Assembly (NCBI GenBank): GCA_012031145.1
Contig: JAAUUH010000001.1
Location: 1 to 64,000, forward strand
DNA: 64,000 nucleotides
DNA from: Oscillatoriales cyanobacterium SM2_2_1
GTDB taxonomy: Bacteria; Cyanobacteriota; Cyanobacteriia; Pseudanabaenales; Pseudanabaenaceae
Reading direction: 5' to 3'
In this document: positions 18,119 through 26,963 of the stretch, in pieces
Numbering within the stretch: position 1 is the first letter of the stretch
How the letters are laid out: every line of letters begins with the position of its first letter
Notes under the pieces: model-generated
Database searches by the model: none
Told to the model about the DNA's origin: nothing
What the model saw: only the letters and a program-made list of their open reading frames with translations
Position numbers and translations under genes: made by a program

Positions 18119-18123
18119 AACCT

Positions 18124-19077
18124 ATGACCTGGCGTGACGAAGAAATCAACCTCCTCAAAACCCTCAGCTATCGCCTCCATGAACTGTCGGTGTTGGTGGT
18201 TGAAGACGACAAGGTGATGGCAACCATTACCTCAAAGATTCTGCTGCGGGAAGGCTACCGGGTAGAGGTGGTTACCAACGGGGATGAAGCTTGGCAAAAA
18301 ATTATGCACCAGCCACCCGACCTGATTATTAGTGACTGGTCAATGCCCCAAACTTCAGGACTGGCCCTGTGTCAACGGATTAAGCTCAACGTTGAGCATG
18401 TCCATCTCCAGTCGATCTATTTCATCATGCAAACAGTTCATGATAGTAGTCAACATCGGGAATTAGCGCTCCAAGCCGGGGCCGATGAATTTCTGACCAA
18501 GCCCGTCGATCCGACGGAGATTAAGGCGCGGGTGTTGGCAGGATTTCGCTACACACTGCTGCGTAAGTCCCTAGAAATTGCCAACGGGCGGATCAGTGCC
18601 TACCGATCGCAGCTTTTTGCCGTTCAGATGGTGTCGCCAGAGTGTCGGCTGCTGAACCTACGGGCCTTAACTAAGGCTTTGCCCCACTTCAAGGAGCGCA
18701 TGCAGATCCAACAGGGAACCTTGGGTGCGATGCGAGCTGTGGTGCAAGATTGGGGGGCGATCGCCCAGGGATATCCGTCCCATATTCAAAATGAGCTGGT
18801 GGAGGCCGTCTCCGGTCGGCTGCTCAACCAAATTCCTAGCCATGGACTAACCTATTATCTTCAACAGGGGGTGTTTCTCTGTCTAATCCCCGATGCTACG
18901 GAACTCCTTTGCGCCGAGACAACCCAACGCATTCACCACAGTATTTCTTCTCGCTCCGTGGTGGTGTCCTTTAATTTAAGTTTTTTGGTACTGGTGGAGG
19001 TCACCAGCACCCTTTATTTCGGCCCTAAGCTCGATGAACTCACCGTCGATCACTTGCTGGCGTCTGGGCCCCAGTAA
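18124..19077 (+). CDS. response regulator with degenerate GGDEF domain
   Basis: Residues 20-145 form a receiver domain: LSVLVVEDDKVMATI, phospho-Asp in LIISDWSMPQTSG, and the conserved Lys in FLTKPVDPTEIK. Residues ~170-317 follow the layout of a GGDEF domain (LLNLRALTKALPHF in place of the usual LTGLPNRR, and YYLQQGVFLCLIP where a functional one has the GGEEF loop). The catalytic signature is missing, so it cannot make cyclic di-GMP; it may bind nucleotide or partner proteins. The gene overlaps prmC convergently by 38 bases. Its kinase is unknown, and the upstream membrane operon may share its transcript. Confidence 0.75.
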   Translation: MTWRDEEINLLKTLSYRLHELSVLVVEDDKVMATITSKILLREGYRVEVVTNGDEAWQKIMHQPPDLIISDWSMPQTSGLALCQRIKLNVEHVHLQSIYFIMQTVHDSSQHRELALQAGADEFLTKPVDPTEIKARVLAGFRYTLLRKSLEIANGRISAYRSQLFAVQMVSPECRLLNLRALTKALPHFKERMQIQQGTLGAMRAVVQDWGAIAQGYPSHIQNELVEAVSGRLLNQIPSHGLTYYLQQGVFLCLIPDATELLCAETTQRIHHSISSRSVVVSFNLSFLVLVEVTSTLYFGPKLDELTVDHLLASGPQ

Positions 19078-19897
19078 ACCGCTCAATACCCGACCAATCA
19101 CGATAGCTGGCGATCGCCTCGTAACCTGCCTCCTGGAGCAGCAGTCGTACTGGTTCTGCCTGTCCAGCCATGTGCTCAATTAGCCAATAACCCTGGGGTT
19201 TCAGCAAAGTCTGTCCCGCTCCAATGAGGTGGCGAATCGCCGACAGTCCATCGACCCCGCCATCGAGGGCTAGGTGGGGTTCATGGTGCTGCACCTCCGG
19301 CGCTAAGCTGCTCACCATGGCCGTGGGAATGTAGGGCGGATTGGCTACGATCCCGGCAATCTGTCCGCGCCATGGCTCTAGGGGTGTGAACCAGTTGCCT
19401 TGGTGCAGGGTAATGCGATCGCCAAGACCGAAGTTCGTAATATTCTCTTGGGCGACCGCCAAGGCTGCGCCGCTAATATCAATGGCATGTACGCTCATTT
19501 GCCCAAAGACCCGTGCCAAACCCAAAGCGATCGCCCCGCTGCCCGTTCCCAAGTCTACCCATATCCCCGTGGCCACCAGTCCCACCCAGTCCGCCACGAG
19601 ATCAATCATTAATTCTGTCTCGGGGCGAGGAATTAAGACTGCGGGCGTTACCTTCAACCGCATATCCCGCCACTCACACCAGCCTAGGAGATACTGGACA
19701 GGCACCCGGTTTGCGACCCGCTGCTGCCACAGGTTTGGCAAGTTTTGCCATGGAACAGTATCCGGAACCGGTCGCCGCAATTTCAGATCTAGGCGGGACA
19801 AGCCCAGCCCTTGGGCTAGGTACTCCAATTCATATTCAGGAATACAATGAACCGCCGCCTCCGCAGCCGCCCGGTCCCACCACTGCCAAAACTCCAT
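19040..19897 (-). CDS. prmC: release factor glutamine methyltransferase
   Basis: PrmC (HemK) methylates the GGQ glutamine of release factors RF1 and RF2 to aid termination. Motifs seen are WVDLGTGSGAIALGLA (AdoMet site), HAIDISGAAL, and the signature IVANPPYIP that positions the glutamine. The N-terminal helical part with PVQYLLGWCEWRDM and LIPRPETELM is as in the family. The length of 285 residues is right. The 3' end overlaps the REC-GGDEF gene. thrC lies 24 bases upstream on the same strand, so the two may be co-transcribed. Confidence 0.94.
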   Translation of the reverse strand: MEFWQWWDRAAAEAAVHCIPEYELEYLAQGLGLSRLDLKLRRPVPDTVPWQNLPNLWQQRVANRVPVQYLLGWCEWRDMRLKVTPAVLIPRPETELMIDLVADWVGLVATGIWVDLGTGSGAIALGLARVFGQMSVHAIDISGAALAVAQENITNFGLGDRITLHQGNWFTPLEPWRGQIAGIVANPPYIPTAMVSSLAPEVQHHEPHLALDGGVDGLSAIRHLIGAGQTLLKPQGYWLIEHMAGQAEPVRLLLQEAGYEAIASYRDWSGIERFTGAQTPASDRR

Positions 19898-19921
19898 CGT
19901 CCCAATGGGAAAGGGGTGCTC

Positions 19922-21244
19922 CTAGACAACGACCGTCTGCCACTCCAACCGCTCAAGGGTCTGGGAGCGCTCATAGGCCCGCTCAAAACTATCAAGCTTG
20001 GCTTCAATGTGTAACGGCTCACCAACATAGCCCTGCACTGCTTCTTGGGTCTTCAAGCCATTACCGGTAATATAAACCACCGTAACTTCGTCCGGGCGAA
20101 TCTTGCCTGCCTCTACTAACTTCTTCAGCACGGCGATCGTCGTCCCGCCAGCCGTCTCGGTAAAGATGCCCTCGGTCTCTGCTAGCAGTTTCATGGCATC
20201 AATGATTTCGGCGTCCGTAACCGACTCAATGGTTCCATCGGTCTTGCGCGCAATGTCTAGGGCGTAAACGCCATCGGCAGGGTTACCAATGGCAATGCTC
20301 TTGGCGATCGTGCTGGGTTTCACAGGTGACACAAAATCCCGTCCTTCCCGGAAGGCTTGGGCGATTGGTGAGCAGCCCTCCGCTTGGGCCCCACTAAAGC
20401 GCACCAACTTCTCGTCCACCAAACCAACCTTAATAAACTCTTGGAAACCCTTATAAATCTTAGTGAACAGCGATCCCGATGCCAAGGGTGCCACCACATG
20501 ATCCGGCAACTGCCAGCCAAGTTGCTCTGCCACCTCGTAGCCCAAGGTCTTGGAGCCCTCGGAATAATAGGGCCGCAAATTGATATTCACAAAACCCCAG
20601 CCATGGGTGTTGGCAACTTCAGAGCACAGGCGGTTCACCTGGTCATAGTTCCCCTGTACGGCAAATACCTTGGGCGCATAGACTACCGTGCCCAACACCT
20701 TTCCCGCCTCTAAATCTGCCGGAATAAAGACACAGCAGTCCAAACCCGCATGGGCGGCGATCGCCGCCGTTGAATTAGCCAAATTACCCGTACTGGCACA
20801 GGCCACCGTATCGAAGCCCAATTCTCGCGCCCGGCTCAAGGCCACGGATACCACCCGATCCTTAAAACTCAAGGTCGGCATATTGACAGCATCGTTTTTG
20901 ATGTACAGCGCCTTTAACCCCAGCCGCCGTGCCAGACGATTGGCCTTGAGTAGGGGCGTCATCCCGGTGCCCATATCAATATAGTTGTCGGTTTGCACCG
21001 GTAGAAATTCGCGGTAGCGCCAAATAGAATGGGGACCCGCCTCAATGGTCTGGCGACTGACCCGAGCCGCGATCGCCCCATAGTCATACGCCACTTCCAA
21101 GGGCCCAAAGCACAGCTCACATACGTGCATTGCCTTCGCCTCATAGGTCGCACCGCACTCCTTACACTGCAGGTGAGAGAACGTACCGTCGGTATGAATA
21201 GGGGAATGGGTGTGGATAGCCGGGGTCATAACGTGCCAATTCAT
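19922..21244 (-). CDS. thrC: threonine synthase
   Basis: ThrC converts O-phosphohomoserine to threonine with PLP. The catalytic Lys is in LSFKDRVVSVALS near residue 128, and the phosphate-binding region around ACASTGNLANS fits fold-type II. The N-terminus carries a zinc-ribbon-like CxxC pair (CKEC and CELC), as in the cyanobacterial and archaeal form. The length of 440 residues is slightly long for the short form but matches cyanobacteria. Start at 21244 is chosen; the ATG five codons in is an alternative. The TIGR01548-type HAD gene lies upstream on the same strand. Confidence 0.93.
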   Translation of the reverse strand: MNWHVMTPAIHTHSPIHTDGTFSHLQCKECGATYEAKAMHVCELCFGPLEVAYDYGAIAARVSRQTIEAGPHSIWRYREFLPVQTDNYIDMGTGMTPLLKANRLARRLGLKALYIKNDAVNMPTLSFKDRVVSVALSRARELGFDTVACASTGNLANSTAAIAAHAGLDCCVFIPADLEAGKVLGTVVYAPKVFAVQGNYDQVNRLCSEVANTHGWGFVNINLRPYYSEGSKTLGYEVAEQLGWQLPDHVVAPLASGSLFTKIYKGFQEFIKVGLVDEKLVRFSGAQAEGCSPIAQAFREGRDFVSPVKPSTIAKSIAIGNPADGVYALDIARKTDGTIESVTDAEIIDAMKLLAETEGIFTETAGGTTIAVLKKLVEAGKIRPDEVTVVYITGNGLKTQEAVQGYVGEPLHIEAKLDSFERAYERSQTLERLEWQTVVV

Positions 21245-21300
21245 TAGGGTGGTAGAACCCTAACATGCCCCCATAAACCCGTCAAATTAATCCGACTTTT

Positions 21301-22038
21301 TTAGTCGGGTATGGAGTCTAGCAGAGCAATACTCACTTCTAGTACCGAGTTCACCACTTGGATCGCCCCGGCGTTGCGCAACTGCTGGGTATAGGTCTGA
21401 CGCCTCTCTAGGGGGACGTGGGGTGGAATCACCCCAATTCCAATGAAACGTTGTTCCCGATCGCTCGTTTGGGCTCGACCCACGGTTAGCATATCCGCCA
21501 CCGTATCCCCGACATAGATCACTTGTCGGATCGGTCTCCCTTGCCCAGTCAGACCATCCACCGCCTGCCATAATCCCGCCGGTTCCGGTTTCCCCGGAGC
21601 ATCCTCCATCGCCACTAGAACAGCCCCATTGACCGCCAACCGGTTGAGGACAAACAGTGCCGAAGCCCGTGTCGCCCCACTGAAAAACCCCCAGCGCACC
21701 CCTGCTGCCGTTAAACCAGCAAAATATTCTGGAGTTGCCAACAGTGGCTCACCGGCAATATAGCCATTAAATCCATTTCCCCGGTAGCGCTGCTGAAAAA
21801 AGTCCACCACCCGTTCCCGGTCTGGCACGAGTCCGCGCCGTCGAATTAACTCACAGGAAGCATCCCAATCGTTATTCCACAGCCCCTCTGCCTTCAAGCA
21901 ATCAATTTCCTCTGCCGAGGGGCGATCGCCCGCAAACTCTGCCACCGTATCCGCTAGAGCTCGCCGGTAAGAACCAGAAACATCGCGAATTACTCCATCA
22001 ATATCAAAGATAAAAGCGGTATGTGATCGGACTACCAT
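21301..22038 (-). CDS. HAD-superfamily phosphatase, TIGR01548-like
   Basis: The 245-residue protein opens with the HAD motif FDIDGVIRDVSGSYRRAL (nucleophile and acid Asp) and continues through FSGATRASA (motif II), GKPEPAG with the Lys, and VIYVGDTVADMLTVGRA (metal-binding Asp). This order and the FDIDGVIRD opening match the TIGR01548 group, common in cyanobacteria. Its substrate is not established; a sugar or small metabolite phosphate is likely. It sits between thrC and a divergent ycf65 with no overlap. Confidence 0.85.
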   Translation of the reverse strand: MVVRSHTAFIFDIDGVIRDVSGSYRRALADTVAEFAGDRPSAEEIDCLKAEGLWNNDWDASCELIRRRGLVPDRERVVDFFQQRYRGNGFNGYIAGEPLLATPEYFAGLTAAGVRWGFFSGATRASALFVLNRLAVNGAVLVAMEDAPGKPEPAGLWQAVDGLTGQGRPIRQVIYVGDTVADMLTVGRAQTSDREQRFIGIGVIPPHVPLERRQTYTQQLRNAGAIQVVNSVLEVSIALLDSIPD

Positions 22039-22102
22039 GTTAATATTTAAGATCGCAGATTATAGGAATATAACAGCGTCAGCACACAATTAAAGGTAGG
22101 TC

Positions 22103-22417
22103 ATGGAGGTACAACGTTTGTCTCAGTATGTGCTCAAGATTTTGTGGTTAGAAAGTAATGTTGCCCTTGCCGTTGATCAAATTGTTGGCAAAGGACACAG
22201 CCCACTCACTAAATATTTCTTTTGGCCCCGGGATGATGCTTGGGAACAACTGAAAGCAGAAATGGAAAGCAAGCCCTGGATTTCCGATCAAGATCGGATT
22301 GAAATCCTTAACAAAGCCACAGAAGTGATCAACTACTGGCAAGAAGAAGGTAAAAAACGCCCCATGTCTGAAGCTCAAGCCCGTTTCCCCGATGTGATAT
22401 TTACTGGCAGCAACTAG
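22103..22417 (+). CDS. ycf65: 30S ribosomal protein PSRP-3 (Ycf65)
   Basis: The product matches the cyanobacterial and plastid small-subunit protein PSRP-3/Ycf65: [56 protein letters not shown] and INYWQEEG. These blocks are highly characteristic. The length of 104 residues is normal. A GGAGGT ribosome site overlaps the ATG region. The protein is a structural part of the 30S subunit near the head. A clear intrinsic terminator follows at 22450-22479. Its presence is one of the best markers that the window is cyanobacterial. Confidence 0.95.
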   Translation: MEVQRLSQYVLKILWLESNVALAVDQIVGKGHSPLTKYFFWPRDDAWEQLKAEMESKPWISDQDRIEILNKATEVINYWQEEGKKRPMSEAQARFPDVIFTGSN

Positions 22418-22449
22418 GCGATCACCGGCGATCATCCAGATAAGAAACA

Positions 22450-22479
22450 AAACCCCCAGTCTATTAAGAAAGGGGGTTT
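22450..22479. terminator. bidirectional intrinsic terminator
   Basis: AAACCCCC and GGGGGTTT pair around a 14-base loop, with T-rich sequence on one side (tttcgttttg) and A-rich on the other. It lies between convergent ycf65 and psbC and can stop both transcripts. Confidence 0.9.
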
Positions 22480-22520
22480 CGTTTTGCTAAACAATGAGCT
22501 GAAACAGTAACCTGAAAATC

Positions 22521-23915
22521 CTAGGACTGAGCGTCAATTTCGCCCATCTTCAACACTGGCTCCGTCTTGCGGTTGATGCCCTTTTCAAAGCCAGCCACTG
22601 CTGCTCGGGCACGTCCAGCATGCCACAGGTGACCGACCAAGAAAAAGAAGAACAACACGAAGTGAGAAGTGGATAACCAAGAGCGGGGAGACACAAAGTT
22701 CACCGCATTAATTTCCGTAATCACACCACCCACGGAGTTGAGCGAGCCCAAGGGCGCATGGGTCATATACTCCGCAGCGCGACGAATCTGCCATGGCTGA
22801 ACATCATTCTTCAGCTTGTCAATATCCAAACCACTGGGTCCCCGTAGGGGTTCTAACCAAGGGGCTCGTACATCCCAGAATCGCATGGTTTCTCCACCAA
22901 AGATAATTTCTCCAGAGGGAGAGCGCATCAAGTATTTACCCAAACCGGTCGGTCCTTGGGAGGTGCCAATGTTGGCACCCAACTTTTGGTCGCGAACTAG
23001 GTAGGTAAACGCTTGGGATTGGGAAGCTTCAGGGCCAGTAGGGCCGTAGAACTCACTGGGATACACAGTGTTGTTGAACCAGACGTAACAAGTAGCAATA
23101 AATGCCATCAAGGACAGCGCACCCAAGCTGTAGGAAAGGTAAGCCTCTCCAGACCACACGAAGGCTCGGCGAGCCCAAGCAAAGGGCTTGGTAGCAATGT
23201 GCCAAATGCCGCCGGAAATGCAGATAAATCCAATCCAAATGTGACCACCAACCACATCCTCAAGGTTGCTCACCCCGATAATGTTGCCAGAACCACCAAA
23301 GGGAGAGCTCAGCACATAGCCGAAAATCACAAGGGGGTTCAGGGTTGGATTGGTGATCACACGGACATCACCACCGCCGGGTGCCCATGTGTCATAAAGA
23401 CCACCAAAAAACATGGCCTTAAACACCAGAAGAAAAGCACCTAAGCCCAGCAAGATCAGGTGGTAACCCAAAATGTTGGTCATTTGGTTTTTGTCTTTCC
23501 AGTCGTAGCCAAAAAATGTCGAGTAGTTCTCTAGAATCTCTGGCCCGCGGATGGCATGGTAAATGCCACCTAAGCCCAGAACGGCAGAGGAGATTAGGTG
23601 AAGCACGCCAACGACAAAGAAGGGAAATGTGTCAACTACTTCACCACCGGGGCCCATGCCCCAGCCTTGGGTTGCTAGGTGGGGTAACAGAATTAAACCT
23701 TGCTCATACATCGGCTTTTCGGGCACGAAGTGAGCCAATTCAAATAGGGTCATCGCGCCAGCCCAAAACACAATCAGCCCAGCATGGGCCACATGGGCAC
23801 CAAGAAGCTTTCCAGAAAGGTTGATCAGGCGAGCATTTCCCGACCACCAAGCAAAACCTGTGGTGTCAATTGAGCGACCACCGACTCCTAGAGAGTTAAA
23901 ATTAGCTGTTGTCAC
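22521..23915 (-). CDS. psbC: photosystem II CP43 protein
   Basis: CP43 is the inner chlorophyll antenna of photosystem II. Marks include [34 protein letters not shown] and the oxygen-evolving-site GGETMRFWD that carries the Mn-ligand Glu and the nearby Arg. Length is 464 residues, starting at a GTG with its own ggaga ribosome site. In most cyanobacteria psbC overlaps psbD; here 99 bases separate them. A few usually fixed segments differ ([22 protein letters not shown], and a final [18 protein letters not shown]), so it may be a lineage difference or a variant copy. The Mn-cluster residues are intact, so an oxygen-evolving role is expected. Confidence 0.95.
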   Translation of the reverse strand: MTTANFNSLGVGGRSIDTTGFAWWSGNARLINLSGKLLGAHVAHAGLIVFWAGAMTLFELAHFVPEKPMYEQGLILLPHLATQGWGMGPGGEVVDTFPFFVVGVLHLISSAVLGLGGIYHAIRGPEILENYSTFFGYDWKDKNQMTNILGYHLILLGLGAFLLVFKAMFFGGLYDTWAPGGGDVRVITNPTLNPLVIFGYVLSSPFGGSGNIIGVSNLEDVVGGHIWIGFICISGGIWHIATKPFAWARRAFVWSGEAYLSYSLGALSLMAFIATCYVWFNNTVYPSEFYGPTGPEASQSQAFTYLVRDQKLGANIGTSQGPTGLGKYLMRSPSGEIIFGGETMRFWDVRAPWLEPLRGPSGLDIDKLKNDVQPWQIRRAAEYMTHAPLGSLNSVGGVITEINAVNFVSPRSWLSTSHFVLFFFFLVGHLWHAGRARAAVAGFEKGINRKTEPVLKMGEIDAQS

Positions 23916-24014
23916 GAGAGAATATCTCCAACTTTTATTGCTTATGGTAAAGCTACCAGTAACAGGAAAGAAGATTCAAGCCCGTTACCGATAGCGTAAA
24001 AATTAAAGGAGGAA

Positions 24015-25075
24015 TTAGAGAGCGTTCCCGCGGGGCAACACTTCTTCAGGGAAGATGAACTTTTCGGCGGGCTGGTCTTGGGGGGCCATCCATGCACGAA
24101 TGCCTTCATTCAAAAGCAAGTTCTTGGTGTAAAAAGTTTCAAACTCAGGATCTTCTGCGGCACGCACCTCTTGGGAAACGAAGTCATAGGCACGTAGGTT
24201 CAGGGCCAGACCGACTACACCGACGCTGGAAAACCACAGACCAGTTACGGGTACAAAGAGCATGAAGAAGTGCAACCACCGCTTGTTAGAAAATGCAATC
24301 CCGAAGATTTGGCTCCAGTAACGGTTTGCAGTAACCATGGAGTAGGTCTCTTCCTCTTGGGTGGGGTTGAATGCCAAGAAGGTGTTGGCATTTTCGCCAT
24401 CCTTGTAAAGGGTGTTCTCTACTGTTGCACCGTGGATCGCGCAGAGCAAAGCGCCGCCCAAAATGCCCGCTACGCCCATCATGTGGAAGGGGTTAAGCGT
24501 CCAGTTGTGAAACCCTTGGAAGAAAAGAATGAAACGGAAAATACCGGCTACGCCAAAGCTAGGGGCAAAGAACCAACCAGCCTGCCCCAAGGATAGAGCA
24601 AGAATACAGAGACAAACACAGCAATGGGACCGGAGAAGGCGATCGCGTTGTAGGGGCGGAGACCAACCAGACGGGCAATCTCGAACTGACGCAACATGAA
24701 GCCGATCAGACCAAAAGCACCGTGCAATGCCACGAAAGTCCACAGACCACCAATTTGGCACCAACGGGTAAAGTCACCTTGGGCTTCAGGACCCCACAGA
24801 AGCAACAGGGAGTGACCCATGCTCAAAGCGGGAGTAGAAACTGCAGCGGTCAAGAAGTTGCAGCCTTCGATAAAACTAGAGGCTAAACCGTGGGTGTACC
24901 AGGAAGAAACAAACGTGATCCCGGTGAAGAAGCCGCCTAGGGCCAAAAAAGCGGTAGGGAACAGCAACAGGCCGCTCCAACCAACAAAGACAAAGCGATC
25001 GCGCTTTAGCCAGTCATCAAGGATGTCGAACCATCCACGCTCAACTTGCTGCGATCTTCCGATAGCAATCGTCAT
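24015..25075 (-). CDS. psbD: photosystem II D2 protein, frame broken
   Basis: D2 is a core reaction-centre protein of photosystem II. The N-terminal half (MTIAIGRSQ to FVSVFLLYP) and the second half ([10 protein letters not shown] to PRGNAL) are in different frames. One missing base near 24589-24590 (complement of a T run before GGGG) rejoins them as a 353-residue D2 with no gap. The tyrosine D region RPYNAIAFS, the NPFHMMG and AIHG histidines and KRWLHFF are all present, and the C-terminus ends PRGNAL as in functional D2. The gene is probably intact in the organism. The upstream 500 bases form the promoter region. Confidence 0.94.
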
Positions 25076-25591
25076 AGTAAATCCCTCTGTACAATCGTTT
25101 TGAACGGATTTTGCCTAAGCTTAACACATCTTTACTTTTGATCCCCGATGTTGACGAAGTTCATGGCAGATGCGGTGATACAACTATTTATCAACTTTTT
25201 TTCGGGGTAGTGCAAGGCATGGTTTCTAAAGAAAAGTAAAAGGATCTTTGGCTTCGCAACCAACTACAAACTAAGTAGAAATACTTAGTTTTTCGAGAAT
25301 CTTTTACCTACCCCTTAAGTGGGGCAGTCCGGCGCTATCGGGGGGACTATGGGTCAAGTTTTTATGGATCGATATATCGTCGGTGCGATTTGGGTGAGTT
25401 GCCTTTGGGGGCGGGCATAGGATTGCACTTTTCAGAAGGTTAATGCCCAAGAAGAAGTCCTAGCCCTAGACAAAAGAGGATTTGCGGTTCGGTGGCTCTA
25501 GAGTCTTAACAAAATGGGAAGACGGCATACTTTGGAGGGGGGATCGGGGATGATCGAGCCAAATTCGCAAGCTTTTAGGTAGGGGAGAACG
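25076..25591. other. psbD upstream region
   Basis: No gene is seen in these ~500 bases between divergent psbD and mscS. A gaggga ribosome site lies before psbD. The gap should hold light-regulated psbD promoter elements and the mscS promoter. I cannot assign specific boxes with confidence. Confidence 0.5.
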
Positions 25592-26395
25592 ATGGACTTA
25601 CTCAATAATTTGTTAGTTCTTGGGGTGAATGCAGGGACTAAGGTACTGTTGGCGATCGCCCTTTGGTTTGTGGGACGGCGGCTGATCACCCTCGCCACAA
25701 CACTCACTTCAAGCACCCTCAAGGGGCAGCGGATTGACCAAACATTAATTAGTTATCTGATTACGGGTCTCTCAGTGCTACTGAATATTGTGCTGGTAGT
25801 GGCTATTTTGGGGTATTTCGGGATCGAGACCACCTCCTTTGCCGCCCTGTTGGCAGCGGCTGGGGTGGCAATTGGGGCAGCATGGAGTGGGTTGTTGGCC
25901 AACTTTGCGGCTGGGGCGTTTCTGATCGTGTTGCGTCCCTTCCAAGTGGGTGACTTCGTCTCGGCCGGTGGGATCACCGGTACGGTTGTGGAGATTGGTT
26001 TGTTCGTCACGGCAATTGATACCCCTGATCATGTCCGCACCTATGTAGCTAACAACAGGCTTTTTGGAGATAATATCCAGAATTTTTCAACTAACTCCTT
26101 TCGACGGGTTGATTTAGAAGCTCAAGTAGATCACACAGTGAATCCTAACGAAGCAGCGCGAATTTTGCGGGAACGCATCGTCAATATTCCTAATGTATTG
26201 AGCAACCCGGAGCCAAGTATTGAAGTTCTCGGGTTTAACCCAATGGGTGTGGTTTTGGCAGTGCGCCCATTTTGCAATAATAGTAACTACTGGCAAGTTT
26301 ACTTTGATACAAATCGTGTGATTAAGGAATCCTTTAGCGAGTCGGGCTTCCCTACGCCTAAGCAACATTTTGAGGTGCGCCAAGGATCGGTTTAG
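25592..26395 (+). CDS. MscS-family mechanosensitive channel
   Basis: The 267-residue protein has three N-terminal membrane segments and the MscS pore helix (AAGVAIGAAWSGLLANFAAGAFLIVLRPFQVGD), with small residues spaced as in the gate-forming TM3. The cytoplasmic part begins VGDFVSAGGITGTVVEIG and includes VRTYVANNRLFGDNIQNFS. It is the short form of the family, so it lacks extra N-terminal sensory segments. It should open on membrane tension to release ions and solutes during osmotic downshock. A ggggag ribosome site is well placed before the ATG. It stands alone on its strand, with a family B repeat downstream. Confidence 0.92.
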   Translation: MDLLNNLLVLGVNAGTKVLLAIALWFVGRRLITLATTLTSSTLKGQRIDQTLISYLITGLSVLLNIVLVVAILGYFGIETTSFAALLAAAGVAIGAAWSGLLANFAAGAFLIVLRPFQVGDFVSAGGITGTVVEIGLFVTAIDTPDHVRTYVANNRLFGDNIQNFSTNSFRRVDLEAQVDHTVNPNEAARILRERIVNIPNVLSNPEPSIEVLGFNPMGVVLAVRPFCNNSNYWQVYFDTNRVIKESFSESGFPTPKQHFEVRQGSV

Positions 26396-26963
26396 GGTGT
26401 GCGCGATTTCAGGCGTAGATAGAGATGTTCTAAATTGCTCCGATTGGTTGATTTAAACCATGGCTAACTAACATTAGGGGTCGATGTCAGGGACTAGGGC
26501 TGACTTTTGTGTAGAACTTTAGAACGAGATGTTTTCGACTCTGACTGCAACGGCTGATTCCCTGGACGTTCTTCTAGGGTTAATTCTTGCCCTAAATGTA
26601 GCGATATTCGGGTAGGCTTGGACATCGAAGGAAAGGGGGTTTGGGGGCTGCGCCCTCAGCTAGGGGTTTCACCCCTGCACCCCGTCCTAACCAAGTTATT
26701 GACAACTACATATGGAGAGAAAAAGGTTTAGAGTCCCCATTCCTCCCATAGAAGCTGTCATTACTTTTGCAGTGAATCCGCAGTGAATCCATAGATGATG
26801 GATCGGAGGAATTCACAAAGGGTTCTGATCAGTTTGGGACATCTGTGCGACACCTGTGCGACACCTAGGACGGCACTACTCGCACCGCATCGGCTATTTC
26901 ATTAGCTATTTGTAGGCGTGCAACAGGGTTCCGTCTGCGGCAAACATCTTCCAATTGTATTTC
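26396..26963. other. intergenic region with family B repeat and short tandem repeats
   Basis: No gene is supported. It holds the second family B repeat (26645-26710) and small direct repeats (gcagtgaatcc twice near 26769-26791; ctgtgcgacac twice near 26846). It separates convergent mscS and the FHA gene. Confidence 0.6.
26645..26710. repeat. dispersed repeat family B, copy 2
   Basis: Shares gggctgcgccc, aggggtttcacccc, tgcaccccgtcc and aaccaagtta with 7352-7415 in order. It lies between convergent genes, as does copy 1. Confidence 0.7.

Noticed and set aside
24581-24600. Programmed frameshift in psbD
   Set aside because: No slippery heptamer in the right phase and no known case in psbD; one base added gives a perfect D2.
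22521-25075. Far-red photoacclimation gene cluster
   Set aside because: None of the other cluster genes (apc, psa, psbA variants or the rfp regulators) is near. Left as a question under findings.
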